Shown here: one piece after another, positions 28,660 through 40,200 of the stretch
Numbering within the stretch: the stretch's first letter is position 1
Layout: the number at the start of each line of letters is the position of its first letter
Assembly (NCBI GenBank): GCA_937863435.1
Contig: CALMES010000118.1
Span: forward strand, 1-46,004
Direction of reading: 5' to 3'
DNA length: 46,004 nt
Source of the DNA: an uncultured Candidatus Peregrinibacteria bacterium
GTDB lineage: Bacteria > Patescibacteriota > Gracilibacteria > Peribacterales > Peribacteraceae
The notes under the pieces: generated by a model
What the model was told of the DNA's origin: nothing
Seen by the model: only the letters and a program-made list of their open reading frames with translations
The model's database searches: none
Position numbers and translations under genes: made by a program

Positions 28660-29094
28660 ATGCGCAAACTTCTCCTCGCTTCCGTCTGCTTATTTTTGGC
28701 CGCTTGCGGCACTCAAAAAATCACGTTGTCGTCCTTGGATGGCAGCAAGCAAATCCCGCTAACAGTAGAAGTGGTGAAAACAGAGAAAGACCGCAACAAA
28801 GGTTTGCAGAATCGTACCAAGCTGGAAGATGGTCATGGCATGCTGTTTGTATTCGATAAGCCGCAGATGGTGAGCATGTGGATGAAGAATACGGAAATCC
28901 CGCTTGATATGATCTTCTTCGATATCAACGGTGATATGGCGAGCGCTGAAGACAATGTTCAGCCGTGTCCTGTTTCTTCCACAGAGAATTGCCCTCAGTA
29001 CAAGTCGCGCGAACAGACGACGGCAGTACTCGAAGTTCCAGCCGGATGGAGAGTAAAAAACGGCGTTGGTGTGGGCTGGAAGTTGATAAAATAA
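28660..29094 (+). CDS. DUF192-family lipoprotein
   Basis: The 144-residue product begins MRKLLLASVCLFLAACGTQ, a type II signal peptide with lipobox LAAC and lipidated Cys at position 16. The mature part is the DUF192 fold: VEVVKTEKDRNKGLQNRTKLEDGHGMLFVFDKPQMVSMWMKNTEIPLDMIFFD, with the usual GMLFVF and WMKNT.IPLDMIF signatures, and VLEVPAGWRVKNGVGVGWKL at the end. The molecular function of the family is not known to me. A lipid anchor suggests it faces the outside of the cell membrane. Confidence 0.9.
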   Translation: MRKLLLASVCLFLAACGTQKITLSSLDGSKQIPLTVEVVKTEKDRNKGLQNRTKLEDGHGMLFVFDKPQMVSMWMKNTEIPLDMIFFDINGDMASAEDNVQPCPVSSTENCPQYKSREQTTAVLEVPAGWRVKNGVGVGWKLIK

Positions 29095-29172
29095 TCAAGA
29101 TACAAGAAGCAAATAACAAAAATTTCAAGCTTCAAGAATGCAATTGAAGATAGTTATTCAGGTTATTTTTTA
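29095..29172. repeat. AAGCTTCAAGAAT-type spacer reaching the end of purC
   Basis: The spacer reads as short CAAGAA/CAAATAACAAAA words (GATACAAGAAGCAAATAACA, then TTTCAAGCTTCAAGAATGC). The last codons of purC on the minus strand (CAAGAACCAAGAAACAAGCA) have the same texture. Confidence 0.45.
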
Positions 29173-30153
29173 ATGCTTGTTTCTTGGTTCTTGCACGCGA
29201 TAGCGTTCCACATTCTTTGCAATCCTTGCCTGTATATCCTGCGCCGGCGGCACAACGAAATCTGTTCCCGTCATCCGTTCGTACAAATCGATGTATTTAA
29301 TCGCCAGCATGAGGCGGACATCATCGGAAATGTCGGGCTTCGCCTTACCGTAGTCAAAGCCCTGGGCCTTGAGCCACAGACGGAAGAATTCTTTATCCAG
29401 ACTTTCGGGTTCCAGCCCTTCACTGAGCCGTTTTTCGTAACTTTCCGCGACCCAGTAGCGCGAGGAATCCGGTGTATGGACTTCATCGCCGATGGTCAAT
29501 TTCCCGTCAGCATCGAAACCCATTTCATATTTGGTGTCGACCAGAATAAGTCCGCGTTTCTGGGCAATTTCCTGTCCACGCGCAAACAGTGCAAATGCTA
29601 TGTCTTCAATCTGTTTCCACTGCTCTTTGGTTGCAAGACCGCGTTCGATAATACCGCCTGGATCAATGAGCTCATCGTTTTCGGATTTTGTTGTCGGCGT
29701 GATAATCGGCGCGGCTAACCTGGCATTTTTCCTCATTCCGTCAGGCAGCATGTTCCCGCAAATATTGCGCATACCCTTACTGTAATTCACCCACGCCGAT
29801 GTGCCGGTTGAGCCTGTCAAATAGGCGCGGACAACAATTTCCACTTTCAGCATTTTGAGCGTTTTGACGACCGTCACGTTTGGATCGGGTGAGGACAGCA
29901 CATGAATCGGTGCAATGTCTTTGATGTGCTCAAACCACCAGGTGCTGATCTGGTTCAGGACCTGGCCTTTGAGAGGAATGGTGCACCAGGAAATATCGAA
30001 AGCCGATTGACGGTCTGTGGCAATCAGAATGGCCTGCCTGCCCTGGTCGTAGACATCGCGCACTTTTCCCTGATATCTTTTTCCCAGTCCGTCGAAGTGT
30101 GTCTCGTCCAGGGTGAAGTTCAGAAACGGCCGGATGACGGAAGCAGTCTGCAT
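29170..30153 (-). CDS. purC: Phosphoribosylaminoimidazole-succinocarboxamide synthase (SAICAR synthase)
   Basis: The 327-residue product joins aspartate to CAIR using ATP in purine synthesis. Motifs: GKVRDVYDQGRQAILIATDRQSAFD near the N-terminus (ATP loop), VVRAYLTGSTGTSAWVNYSKG, PIITPTTKSEN, LVDTKYEMGFDADGKLTIGDEVHTPDSSRYW. The length matches the longer, yeast Ade1-like form rather than the 237-residue E. coli form. No other purine gene is adjacent. The ATG at 30153 lies seven bases after TGG-TATTCT on the minus strand. The final residues QEPRNKH lie in a repeat-like stretch. Confidence 0.96.
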   Translation of the reverse strand: MQTASVIRPFLNFTLDETHFDGLGKRYQGKVRDVYDQGRQAILIATDRQSAFDISWCTIPLKGQVLNQISTWWFEHIKDIAPIHVLSSPDPNVTVVKTLKMLKVEIVVRAYLTGSTGTSAWVNYSKGMRNICGNMLPDGMRKNARLAAPIITPTTKSENDELIDPGGIIERGLATKEQWKQIEDIAFALFARGQEIAQKRGLILVDTKYEMGFDADGKLTIGDEVHTPDSSRYWVAESYEKRLSEGLEPESLDKEFFRLWLKAQGFDYGKAKPDISDDVRLMLAIKYIDLYERMTGTDFVVPPAQDIQARIAKNVERYRVQEPRNKH

Positions 30154-30160
30154 GGCCGGC

Positions 30161-30169
30161 AGAATACCA
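30161..30169 (-). promoter_or_regulatory. Extended -10 box of purC, leaderless type
   Basis: Minus strand TGG-TATTCT (30169-30161), seven bases, ATG at 30153. Confidence 0.5.
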
Positions 30170-30424
30170 CAGCTGCCGACTGTGTGCCGCCCGATTCCGG
30201 CATAATCGAGGGCATGCCGGCCCGGTCTGCAGCGTGATGTGTGATCCGCTACAGCTTTTGCGGCTTCCTGAAGCCGTTTATTTTTTCTGAAGCGTGTACC
30301 GGCTCCCGATACCGTTGCGCGTCAGAGGTACCGGCATGCTCGCTGAAAAAGCAGGCAGGACGGATGATGCGGGCGGACTATGCCCGCACCGTTGCCATAC
30401 GCGTAAAAACGGATGTCGGGCCTA
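30170..30424. other. Intergenic region between purC and the surface locus
   Basis: No convincing gene. It contains CATAAT at 30201-30206 followed by a seven-codon ORF (MPARSAA, 30214-30237), an orphan terminator at 30261-30286 and the hairpin GCGGGC-GGACTAT-GCCCGC near 30369-30387. A short plus-strand transcript ending at the terminator is possible. Confidence 0.4.
30261..30286 (+). terminator. Orphan rho-independent terminator
   Basis: CGGCTT (30261-30266), loop CCTG, AAGCCG (30271-30276), then TTTATTTTTT. The nearest plus-strand gene upstream ends 1.1 kb away, so it may end an unannotated short RNA. Confidence 0.65.
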
Positions 30425-30453
30425 TTGTGGGAAAAAGGGTTTTCTGCTATAAT
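30425..30453 (+). promoter_or_regulatory. Promoter of the surface locus
   Basis: TTGTGG (30425-30430), 17 bases, extended consensus -10 TGC-TATAAT (30445-30453). The predicted leader to the ATG at 30516 is about 56 bases, long for this genome. Confidence 0.65.
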
Positions 30454-30515
30454 GATCAGAAAAGTTTCGTTTGCGACGACGCGCGACACGCGCATACCAA
30501 CACACACAACTCTTC

Positions 30516-31235
30516 ATGCGATCTGCCTCTCTCCAGCGTGAGCAGCTACTCAGTCTCCAAAAGAGGCAGGAGGAACTGTGTCTCTCTCCGGAGGCAAAAC
30601 AGCGTCTGGAATGGCTGGTGTATTTTGTCGAACATGGCCGATCTGTCAGTAAAACATGTCATTACTTCGCCATTGCACGCACCACACTGCAGCGCTGGCT
30701 GGTTCGCTTCGATCCGGACAATCCCTTCTGTCTGGAAGAGCGTTCGCACCGTGCATTGAAGACAAAAAAGCCCTGCATGTCCCTGCAACAGCTTCAGACA
30801 GTGGCGCATTACCGCCGTTGGTACCCGTATGCGGACAAAAAGCAGTTGTTGCAGATTCTGGCACGCGAACAGGGGATATGGATGTCGGTCCAGGAGCTGG
30901 ACAGGGCATTGGTACAGATCGATTCAGGCGAAGCGGCAGGTACCGGCCCGCTGCCGGTTCTACACGAGAGACCTGCCGACACACAGGCGTTTATCTTTTC
31001 TGGAGAGGCGTCGGCGTCTGTTTCTGAAAACAGGCAGGGGAATGTGATACCTGCAACGCGCGCACTCAGCGCCTTTCATCACGTGCTCCGCAGGACAGGG
31101 GTGGCGCTCTCGCTCGTTGCCATCAGCTGGCTCCTTGCATCACATCAGTTGTCGACCTTTGCGTATGACATACAGACCCAGGTCGGCGAAATTTTCAGTA
31201 TCACGTCCAACGACACTTCCTCTTTCCACCAGTGA
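30516..31235 (+). CDS. Transposase-type helix-turn-helix protein with C-terminal membrane helix
   Basis: From the ATG at 30516 the product is 239 residues. Residues about 24-83 (SPEAKQRLEWLVYFVEHGRSVSKTCHYFAIARTTLQRWLVRFDPDNPFCLEERSHRA) match the N-terminal helix-turn-helix of IS481/IS3-type transposases, and about 92-135 (LQTVAHYRRWYPYADKKQLLQILAREQGIWMSVQELDRAL) look like the second winged HTH of such proteins. The DDE catalytic core is missing. Instead there is a disordered linker and one membrane helix (about 192-212, TGVALSLVAISWLLASHQL) with about 30 residues outside the cell. The TGA overlaps the GTG of the giant fibre gene by four bases. A membrane-tethered regulator (ToxR-like in principle) is an inference. 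Confidence 0.8.
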   Translation: MRSASLQREQLLSLQKRQEELCLSPEAKQRLEWLVYFVEHGRSVSKTCHYFAIARTTLQRWLVRFDPDNPFCLEERSHRALKTKKPCMSLQQLQTVAHYRRWYPYADKKQLLQILAREQGIWMSVQELDRALVQIDSGEAAGTGPLPVLHERPADTQAFIFSGEASASVSENRQGNVIPATRALSAFHHVLRRTGVALSLVAISWLLASHQLSTFAYDIQTQVGEIFSITSNDTSSFHQ

Positions 31236-34200
31236 GTTACAGTCACCGTCCTTACCGGCTCTCCTCGATGCTCATGGCAGTGGGCATGATGCTCGTGCCG
31301 CTTGCGGCTGTAGTGATGACGCAGGCATCCAGCCTGAATGCACCGGGCGGACTGCTGTTTCTGAATACACCTGAAGTGGAAATTATCCCCAAGGGTGCGA
31401 TGATCAGTCGCCTGTCTCTTGGGCTCGACAGAAAGGGCAGCACTGCATTGATCGTGAATACTGGCATCCGTCCGTTTACAGGGGTGGCTCACATGACCCG
31501 TTCGGTGAATGCGGTTATCGATAATGCCGCGATGCCTCTCTTTACGCAGGAAGATATCTTTACTTCGCATGGAAGAGAAGCGGTGATCCACGAAACGGTC
31601 TATTCCGATGACGAAAAAATATACGAGCGTCGTATGGCGCGCCTGTCTCAGAATCATGCGGCTGCCGGTACTCAGCCGGTGTTCTATGGTCCGGCAGCAG
31701 GCGGCACGGCAGTGGCATCCGATTTGTCCGTCGTGCCGGCAACAGAGGATGCGGGTGTGACGGCACGCCGCAATGCCAGACTTGCGCAGCTGCAATCAGT
31801 GGCCGCAGCTCATGGCACAGCGATGCCTGCGATCCGGTCTGATGCGTCCTCCACCGCGGCGAGTGCCGGTCTCTTCTCCCGCTCGTTGCAAACAGTGCTG
31901 ATGGCGCTGGGCCCTGCGACAGACGGCCAGGTTCTCGGCTATCAAAACGGCCGATTGGTATGGATTGATATTGATCAGGCCTATTCCTCCCTGCATCCCG
32001 TAAGCAGCGGACGTATGCCGTATGTGCAGCCTGCGGACGGATCACCGGTGGAGCGTCATTACGGAGGGGGCGGCAGCCAGCCATCCGCTTCGACAGCGAC
32101 TTCCGGCGGCAGTCAGCGTGATTTCGGTGGCCAGCCGATCAACCTCGGCAGTGAAGTGACAGGCGTGCTCTCAGTCGGAAGAGGAGGAACAGGCCTTGGC
32201 AGTATTGGTTCCGGGTCGCTCCTGGTTGGAAATGCTGCGGGGACATTCATGGATTTCGGCATCGGGACCAACGGACAGGTGCTGACTGTCACGCCCACAG
32301 GCGGACTGATGTGGTCGTCTGTCTCAGTAACCGGGCTTTCTCAGTTGTATGCAGACACGCATTACGTCAAGCAGACCGGGGATACCATGACCGGCGGACT
32401 CACGATCAATCTGAAGTCCGGCTCTCTGGGTCTGAACATTGTGCAGACGGCATCGGGTGCGTATCTGCATGCTGAAAAAGGTTTGTCTTCCTCCGGTGCG
32501 CTTGCGGTTGCCGGCACGGCGCTTTTGAAAAATGACACCACAGTGCGAGGCACTCTCTCGGGTGCCGCGTTGCGCATTATGGGCTCGGCCGGCTTTTCCG
32601 GTACGACGGTATTCACCAAAGATGTCCGATTCAATTCAACTCTCACTATTAACGGCCAGACGTACAGTTTTGCCGGCAGCCAGACGCCCAACGGATACCT
32701 GAAAACAGACGGCGCCGGTAATCTGACGTGGGCAACGGTGTCCGGCGGTGCAGGCACCTTCTCCTCCGGCAATGTCCTCACTCTCGGTGATGCGCGGTAC
32801 ATCCGCAAAGCCGGCGGCACCATGACCGGCAGCCTGACCATCGACCTGACAAGCGGCTTCCTCGGCCTCAATGTCCGTCAGACACTCTCGGGTGCGTACC
32901 TCTTTGCGCAGAAAGGCTTGTCGACCTCCGGCTCATTGATCGCCGGCGGCAACGTTGCGGCACGCGGATCATTGTCCGGCGCCAATCTCACCGTTCAGTC
33001 GGGCGACAGTTACATTCTCGGCCGGCTTGGTGTGGGTAAGATTTCGCCGCAAACCAAACTCGATGTCGTCGGTACCATCTCCGGTTCGTCTCTTAAAATC
33101 TCCGGTCTCATCTCCGGCTCCGGCGGCATTCTCGTTCAGGGAAATGCTACCTTCCGTGGTACGTTGTCGGGCTCATTGCTCACCGTATCAAGCCTTAAGA
33201 ACTGTGCCGTCCTTGTCACCAATGCCAACGGATCTCTTTCGTGCGGCACCGCTACCCCGTCCTTCTCCTCCGGCAACGTCGTCACCATCGGTGACAGCCG
33301 CTACCTCAGAACGGCCGGCGGCACCATGACCGGAAATCTCACGGTGCGTGCAGCCATTTCCGGCTCGTCGCTGAACATCTCCGGTAACATTACCAGTTCG
33401 GGTACGCTCGTTTCCAGGGGAAGCATAACCACACGCGGATCGCTTTCCGGTGCACTGCTCACGCTTTCGGGCTTGCGAAACTGTGACACCATCGATACTG
33501 ACAGCAATGGCAATCTTGTGTGCGGTACCGACAATACGGCCTCGGCCGGTCTGGACATGGGTACGGCGGACAATCGGTACATCCGCAAAGCCGGCGGCAC
33601 CATGACCGGCAGCCTGACCATCGACCTGACAAGCGGCTTCCTCGGCCTCAATGTTCGTCAGACACTCTCGGGTGCGTACCTCTTCGCGCAGAAAGGCTTG
33701 TCGACCTCCGGCTCATTGATCGCCAGCGGCAACGTTGCGGCACGCGGCACGCTCTCCGGCGGTCTTCTTACCATCATGAACGGCAACAGCTACATTCAAA
33801 ACGGATCGCTTTCCATCGGCAAAACCTCCGTCTCGGCCGGCACCAAACTCGATGTCGTCGGCACCATCTCCGGTTCCGCTCTTAAAATCTCCGGTCTCAT
33901 CTCCGGCTCCGGCGGCATGATTCTCAAAGGAGCGCTGATGTTCCAGAACTTCGGCAACTGTACACTCAAGACGGACGGAAACGGCAACGTCACCTGCGGA
34001 ACGGACTTAACCGGCGGAGGTGCAGGCACCTTCGGTTCCGGCAACGTCGTCACCATCGGTGACAGCCGCTACCTCAGAACGGCCGGCGGCACCATGACCG
34101 GAAATCTCACCGTGCGTGCAGCCATTTCCGGCTCGTCGCTGAATATTTCCGGTAACATCACGAATTCCGGCAGCATTGTCACCAAAAACAGTATCATCAC

Positions 34201-37200
34201 GAAGAGTATATTTTCGGGAGCAGGCCTTCTTCTCAACGGAAATGCGATGATTCGCGGCACCATGTCCGGCAGGAGCCTGACTGTCACCGGTACAGGATCG
34301 CGTCCGCTGCTTACGACGGATACTACGACAAACACTCTTCTTATCGGATCGGGCAGTACTTCTCTTGCGGTGACATCCACAGGTGCCATGACGCCGAACT
34401 TGTACACCGGCATCAGTTATCCTTCGGGTTACATTGGCTCCGGCGCGACATCCATCACGCCGTACGTGATGAAGTTGCAGGGCAGACTTGCTTACATAGC
34501 GAACTTCAATCAATCCTCCGGTCTGCAGCCCAAGCTGGAAATATATGATATTTCCGTCCCGCAATCGCCTGTCCGCTTAAGCTCCACCGCTTTCGGTTCG
34601 GCCAACCAGGCTGTCTCGAGCCTTATTGTGTCAGGCCACTACGCGTACCTTTCCAATTTCCAGAACAATCAGATATACGTCTTCGATGTATCCAGTCCAA
34701 CCGTGCCGTTTTTGATCGCCAACATTGCGGGAGCAGCGGATGAGGTGCAGGGACGTTACCTGTTTGGAGTCGTACCCAGCTCCGGTACGCTGACTGCGTA
34801 CGATATCAGTAATCCTTCCAGCATAGTGGCGGTTGGTACGGCGGGCTTTTCCAATTCGACTCAGACATCCTACATGGCGGCACAAGGCAGGTACCTCTAC
34901 GTCAGCAACGGTACGTGCTGCACTGCCGCATTCAGCGTCTTTGATATTTCGAACCCGTCGAACATGGTGAAGGTGGGAACTATCAGCAGCAGTATTTCCG
35001 CCAACGTATCAGCGCTCGTGGCGCAGGGCCGGTATGTGTATCTGGCCAGCGGTGTCAGTTCGACGGTGCAGATTATTGATGTCAGCACTCCGTCCAGCCC
35101 CACGCTTGTAAAGACACTGGCTGTCGGATCTGGAAATAACGGACGACGCAGGCTGTCGCTGCAAGGGCGCTACCTGTATGTAACGGATCTCAGCGGCGTT
35201 GTGAGCGTTGTTGACATCAGTAATCCTCGCGTCGCCAAAACAGTCGGCACCATTCCGTACGTCGGAACGATTAATGACGTCTCGGTCCAAGGAAGGTATT
35301 TGTATGCGTTGAACGGTTCAAAAAATGCAATCAATACGTTTGATATTGGCGGTACGTACATCCAGCAGCTGGAAGTCGGCGGCATCGAGACAAGCCAGTT
35401 GGTGGTGAGGGGAAATGCAGCCGTTTTCGGTGAACTGAATGTGGCGGGGGGCGCCTCGTTTGGCCGCGGAATCTATGTGCAGGGTCAGTCTGCCATTGTC
35501 AATACCAGTACAGGTTCCAATGCGTTCACCGTCATTTCCGCTTACTCCGGTGCCTTGCGCATTGCCGCCCGCGGTACGACAAATACGGCTCATATCATGT
35601 TTGGCACAGGTACGACGTACGATGTTCAGCTGCGCCGTCCCACAGGCAATGCTCTTCAGACAAATGCGAATCTGTATGCAGCATCGCTTTCGGGTACACA
35701 GCTGCTCATACGCGGTTCCATGTCCGGCTCGTCGCTGAATATCTCCGGTAACATCACGAATTCCGGCAGCATTGTCACAAAGGGCGGCATTACGACAAAG
35801 GGCTCTTTTTCAGGTAAGTCGCTCACGATTTCCGGCACAGGCGGCTCGCCGCTTATGGCAACAGATATCCGCTACGGTACAATCATTATGGGTTCGGGCG
35901 CCATGCGAAACAGTACCGGTGCCATTACGCCGCAGCTGTATGTGGCAGGTCGTAGTCCGGGAACCTGGATCGGTACGGGCGCCACGATTGCGGGGGTGCA
36001 GGCGATTGCTATTCAGGGGCGCTATGTATACGTGAATTCAATTATCAGTCAGATGCAGATTTTCAATGTGAGCAATCCCCAAAAAGTCATTGCTCTCAGC
36101 ACGCTGACAACCGGCGGAGCCGAAAACGCCATTACGGTACAGGGAAGGTATGCGTATACGGTCGGATCCAGTCAGTTACGTGTGATCGATGTGTCCAACC
36201 CGATAGCTCCGTTTACCGTATCCACCACATCCATCGGCGGCAGTTCATCACAGGTTATTGTGCAGGGTCGTTACGCCTACCTATCGCTTGGTACGACGTT
36301 TGTTGTCTACGATGTGTCAAACCCTGCCGTTCCCTTACGTGTCGGTGGCACGACATTTGCTTCGTCAGTGACCAAAATTGCCAGTAACGGACGTTATGTT
36401 TATGGGGCTAGCTCCACACAATTGTTTGCCGTTGATATCAATAACCCGACCAATCCGGCAGTTGTCTCCACCACATCACTGTTTTCCGCCAGCGGCATCT
36501 ATGGTGTTGTTATTCAAAATCGTTATCTGTACGTCATCAATGACAATACGCGATTGCAGATTGTGGATATCAGCAACGCGGCAAGTCCGAGCGTGACAAG
36601 TACAACCAATATTGGCGTCACATGTAATACGCCAAGTATTCAGGGACGCTATCTGTATTGTGGTGTAAGCGGCGGTGTGCGCGTCTTTGACGTGTCTAAT
36701 ACATCCGCTGTATCGCAGGTCGGAAGCATGACGACGGGTGCCGGCGGGGATGTTATGGCTATTCAAGGACGTTACGCCATGGTCATTGCGCCGACATCAC
36801 GTGCTTTGAATACGTTCGATCTGGGAGGTGCGTACATCCAGCAGCTGGAAGTCGGCGGACTGGAGGTGACCGACCTTGCGGTTGCCGGTACTGCACGTAT
36901 CTTTGGCGGCATGGACGTACGCGGTGGTGCTACTTTTGGCGTCGGGTTCAATGCTATGGGGCCGAGCGTTATTTACAGCACATCGGCTACCGGAACCGGT
37001 ACAACAGGCTTGGGCATTTTCTCCAATACAGGTGCGTTACGCATTGCATCTCGCGGCAAGCTTGGCGCATTCCACGTGCAATTCGGCACTGGTACGACTT
37101 TCGATGTCAACCTGTATCGTCCGACAGGCAATGCCCTGCAGACCAATGCAAATTTCTACGCTGGCAGCTTCTCAGGCTCGGTTCTTACTGTCACTGGGAC

Positions 37201-40200
37201 AGGTTCGCAGCCGCTCGAAAAAACCGATAACCGTTACGGCACTATCATGATGGGTACGGGTGCCATGCGAAACGGTACCGGTGCCATGGCGCCGCAATTA
37301 TACGTGACAAGCAGAATGCCGGCACGCTTCGCAGGTTCCGGTGCAACGCAGGCAAATCCGGCTGCTATTGCCGTACAAGGCCGCTACGCCTACGTGGTCA
37401 ACTACACGGCAAACAGTTTCCAGATCTTCGATGTATCCACCAGGCAGCCACAGCTTGTTTCCACCACTACTTCCGGTATCAACGGTCCGTACGGCGTGCT
37501 GGTGCAGGGCCGCTATGCTTACGTACAGAACTATACCGGCACCTCGAACGTCCGTATTTACGATGTCAGTAATCCGTCTTCGCCGGTTGCTATGGGCTCG
37601 GTTATAGCCGGCGGCACGCAGGCGAATTTTGCCATTCAGGGTCGTTATCTGTATTCGCAGACGTTTCACAGCGGCGTTTTCCGGGTGACGGATATATCGA
37701 ATCCGTCAGCGCCGTTTGTAGTAGGCAGCCTTACCTTCGGAAAATACGGCGGCGGTGTGACAGTGTCCGGACGCTATGCCTACGTCTCGAACTCTTTTGG
37801 GACGGCAGCCACCTATGTCGTGGATGTATCGAACCCTGCTACCCCGTTCACGGCGGCAACCATCAGTACGGCCTTCCGTTACAGTCAGCTGAAAGTTGTC
37901 GGAAAGTATCTGTATCTGGGGGCAACCGGAGGTCTGGGCATGAAGATTTACGACATCAGCAATCCACTGAGTGCCGTACTGGTATCGACGATCAGCGGCA
38001 ACGCAGCATCATTTGATGTGAGCGGACGGTACGTCTACATTGCCAACGGATCAAACAGCCTTCAGGCATACGATATCAGCAACCCGCGCGTTCCGGTCTT
38101 TGCGGGAGCGACAGCGTTTGGCGCTCTGTTACAGGGCATATCTGTGCAAGGTCGCTACGCCTATACCATCGATTATACAAACTCGTCCATCAACGTTACC
38201 GATCTTGGCGGCGCGTACATTCAGCAGCTGGAAGCCGGTGGCATTGAAGTCGGGACACTTGCCGTGCGTGGCAATGCAACGGTTTACGGTAGTCTGGATG
38301 TTATCGGAGCCGGTGTATTCGGTCGTGGCATACACGCACAGGGTCCAAGCATGTTCAATAACAGCTCGACAGGCGCGTACACTCTTTCCATTACCAGTAA
38401 ATCGGGTGCCATGCTCGCCCTCGGTTCGGGTGGTGCCGTTGTGCCTACGGCTGCGCTGTATATCGAAACCAAAGACAGCGATAACATTGAAGGTATCCGC
38501 ATCCGCAGCCGCGAGACGAGTGCCACGCAGGATATGTTCAAGATTATTACGGATGTCAGTTCGACGAACAATACGGTCTTCCGCATTTCCGGCAGCGGCG
38601 CGGTGTATGCCGACGGTGTCTACAACTCTGCCGGTGCCGACTACGCCGAGTGGTTTGCATCCAAAGATCCGGATTTGATGCCGGGTGAAGTGGTGTGTAT
38701 TGATCCGCTGGATGACAATACCGTCAAGCGTTGTACGCGCGACGCCGATACCAACCTGATGGGTATTATTTCCACGCATCCGGCCTACATCGGAAACCGC
38801 ATCACCGGCGCCGACGGGGTGATGCCGCCGGGCTACAAATTGGTCGGTCTTATCGGTCAGGTGCCGGCAAAAGTAACGCTCGAAAATGGTCCGGTTCATC
38901 CGGGCGATTCTCTCACCTCGGCAAGCAAGCCGGGCTTCGCCCGTCGCGCCAATGCCGGCGAAAGCACGGTCGGAGTTGCACTCGAGGCTTTCAATGGCAC
39001 AAGCGGACCCGAGGCGGTGATCAATGTGCTCATCTCGCGCCGCAACCAGTCACTCACTGTCGAAGGAGTGGAACAGAAAGTGCTCGACAGCATTGCGGCT
39101 ATGAAGATCGAAGATCAGGTGAATCAAATGGTCGGCGATACCATCCGCAATTTCAATCTTGATGACAGCGTCACAGCCGTCGTGCACGACCAGCTGGCCG
39201 CACTCGATGTGGCGGCACAGGTGCGCCAACTCATCGACCAGCGCCTGTCGTCCTCCGGCGTGACTCTCTCTGCCGACGGTATCGCCAATGTGATGCAGAA
39301 GCGCTACGGCCTGTCTGCAAACAGCGGCGCAACAGTGGTGACAGCTGACATGTTCCTTTCCGGCGCGCTCAAAGCAACGAGTGTTACTCTGGCAAATCTG
39401 CGGGTGGAAGCGGATGCAGCGATTCTCGGCACCCTTCATGCTGCCGCCATCGACGCGAGCGGGTCGATCGTCTCACGCTCGCTGTCGGTTTCTGCCGGAG
39501 CAACTATTCAGGGCGGATTGCGCATCGACGGACCGGTAGCAACCGGCAGCGGTTTCTCACTCGGCTCACTGACACTCAGTGGATCGGAGGTGAATATCGG
39601 TTCACTGCTCGATCACAACAGTCTCAAAGTTATCGGTGGCGTGACCATCAACGGTCTGGCTGTCTTCTTCGGCGACGTGGAACTGAAGGGCGAGCTCAAG
39701 CTCAGCAGTAAACAAGTGGGTTATGCCGTTATTCCGCAGACCGGTACGTCGGTCACGGTGCTGTTCTCGAGTGGTTTCACTGCCAAGCCGATTGTCACGG
39801 CATCACCGGACTACCCGGTTCTCTACGCTGTCTCGAAGGCAACCGCAACCGGTTTCACCATCCGCATTGCCAGTCCGGCTCCAGAAACTGTCACCTTCTC
39901 GTGGATTGCGATTCCAACCGATGCTCCGCGTACCAGTAGTGGCACCACTATGACAGGCAGCTTCATCGCCTTCCCGGTCGATCATGCAGGTGTGCCGGTT
40001 TCCACCAACGCCATTTGGAATGCGTGCGTGCGCAATCAGACGATTCTGGATACCGATGGTCAGCCGTTCAGTTGCAGTCGCTACCACACCGATGCACAGT
40101 GGGATCATCCGGATTTACACATCACCTTTACATGGAACGGGACAAGCGATCCGAAAATCCTCCTTCTCCCTGTCGGGTACCAGGCAGTGGTCCAGGAGCA

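Noticed and set aside
30516..31235. An insertion sequence or active transposase
   Set aside because: The DDE catalytic domain and terminal inverted repeats are absent, and the gene is fused to a membrane helix and coupled to the next gene.
38129..38899. A 256-codon open frame antisense to the giant fibre gene
   Set aside because: It overlaps a clearly coding, repeat-structured frame and has no promoter or homology.
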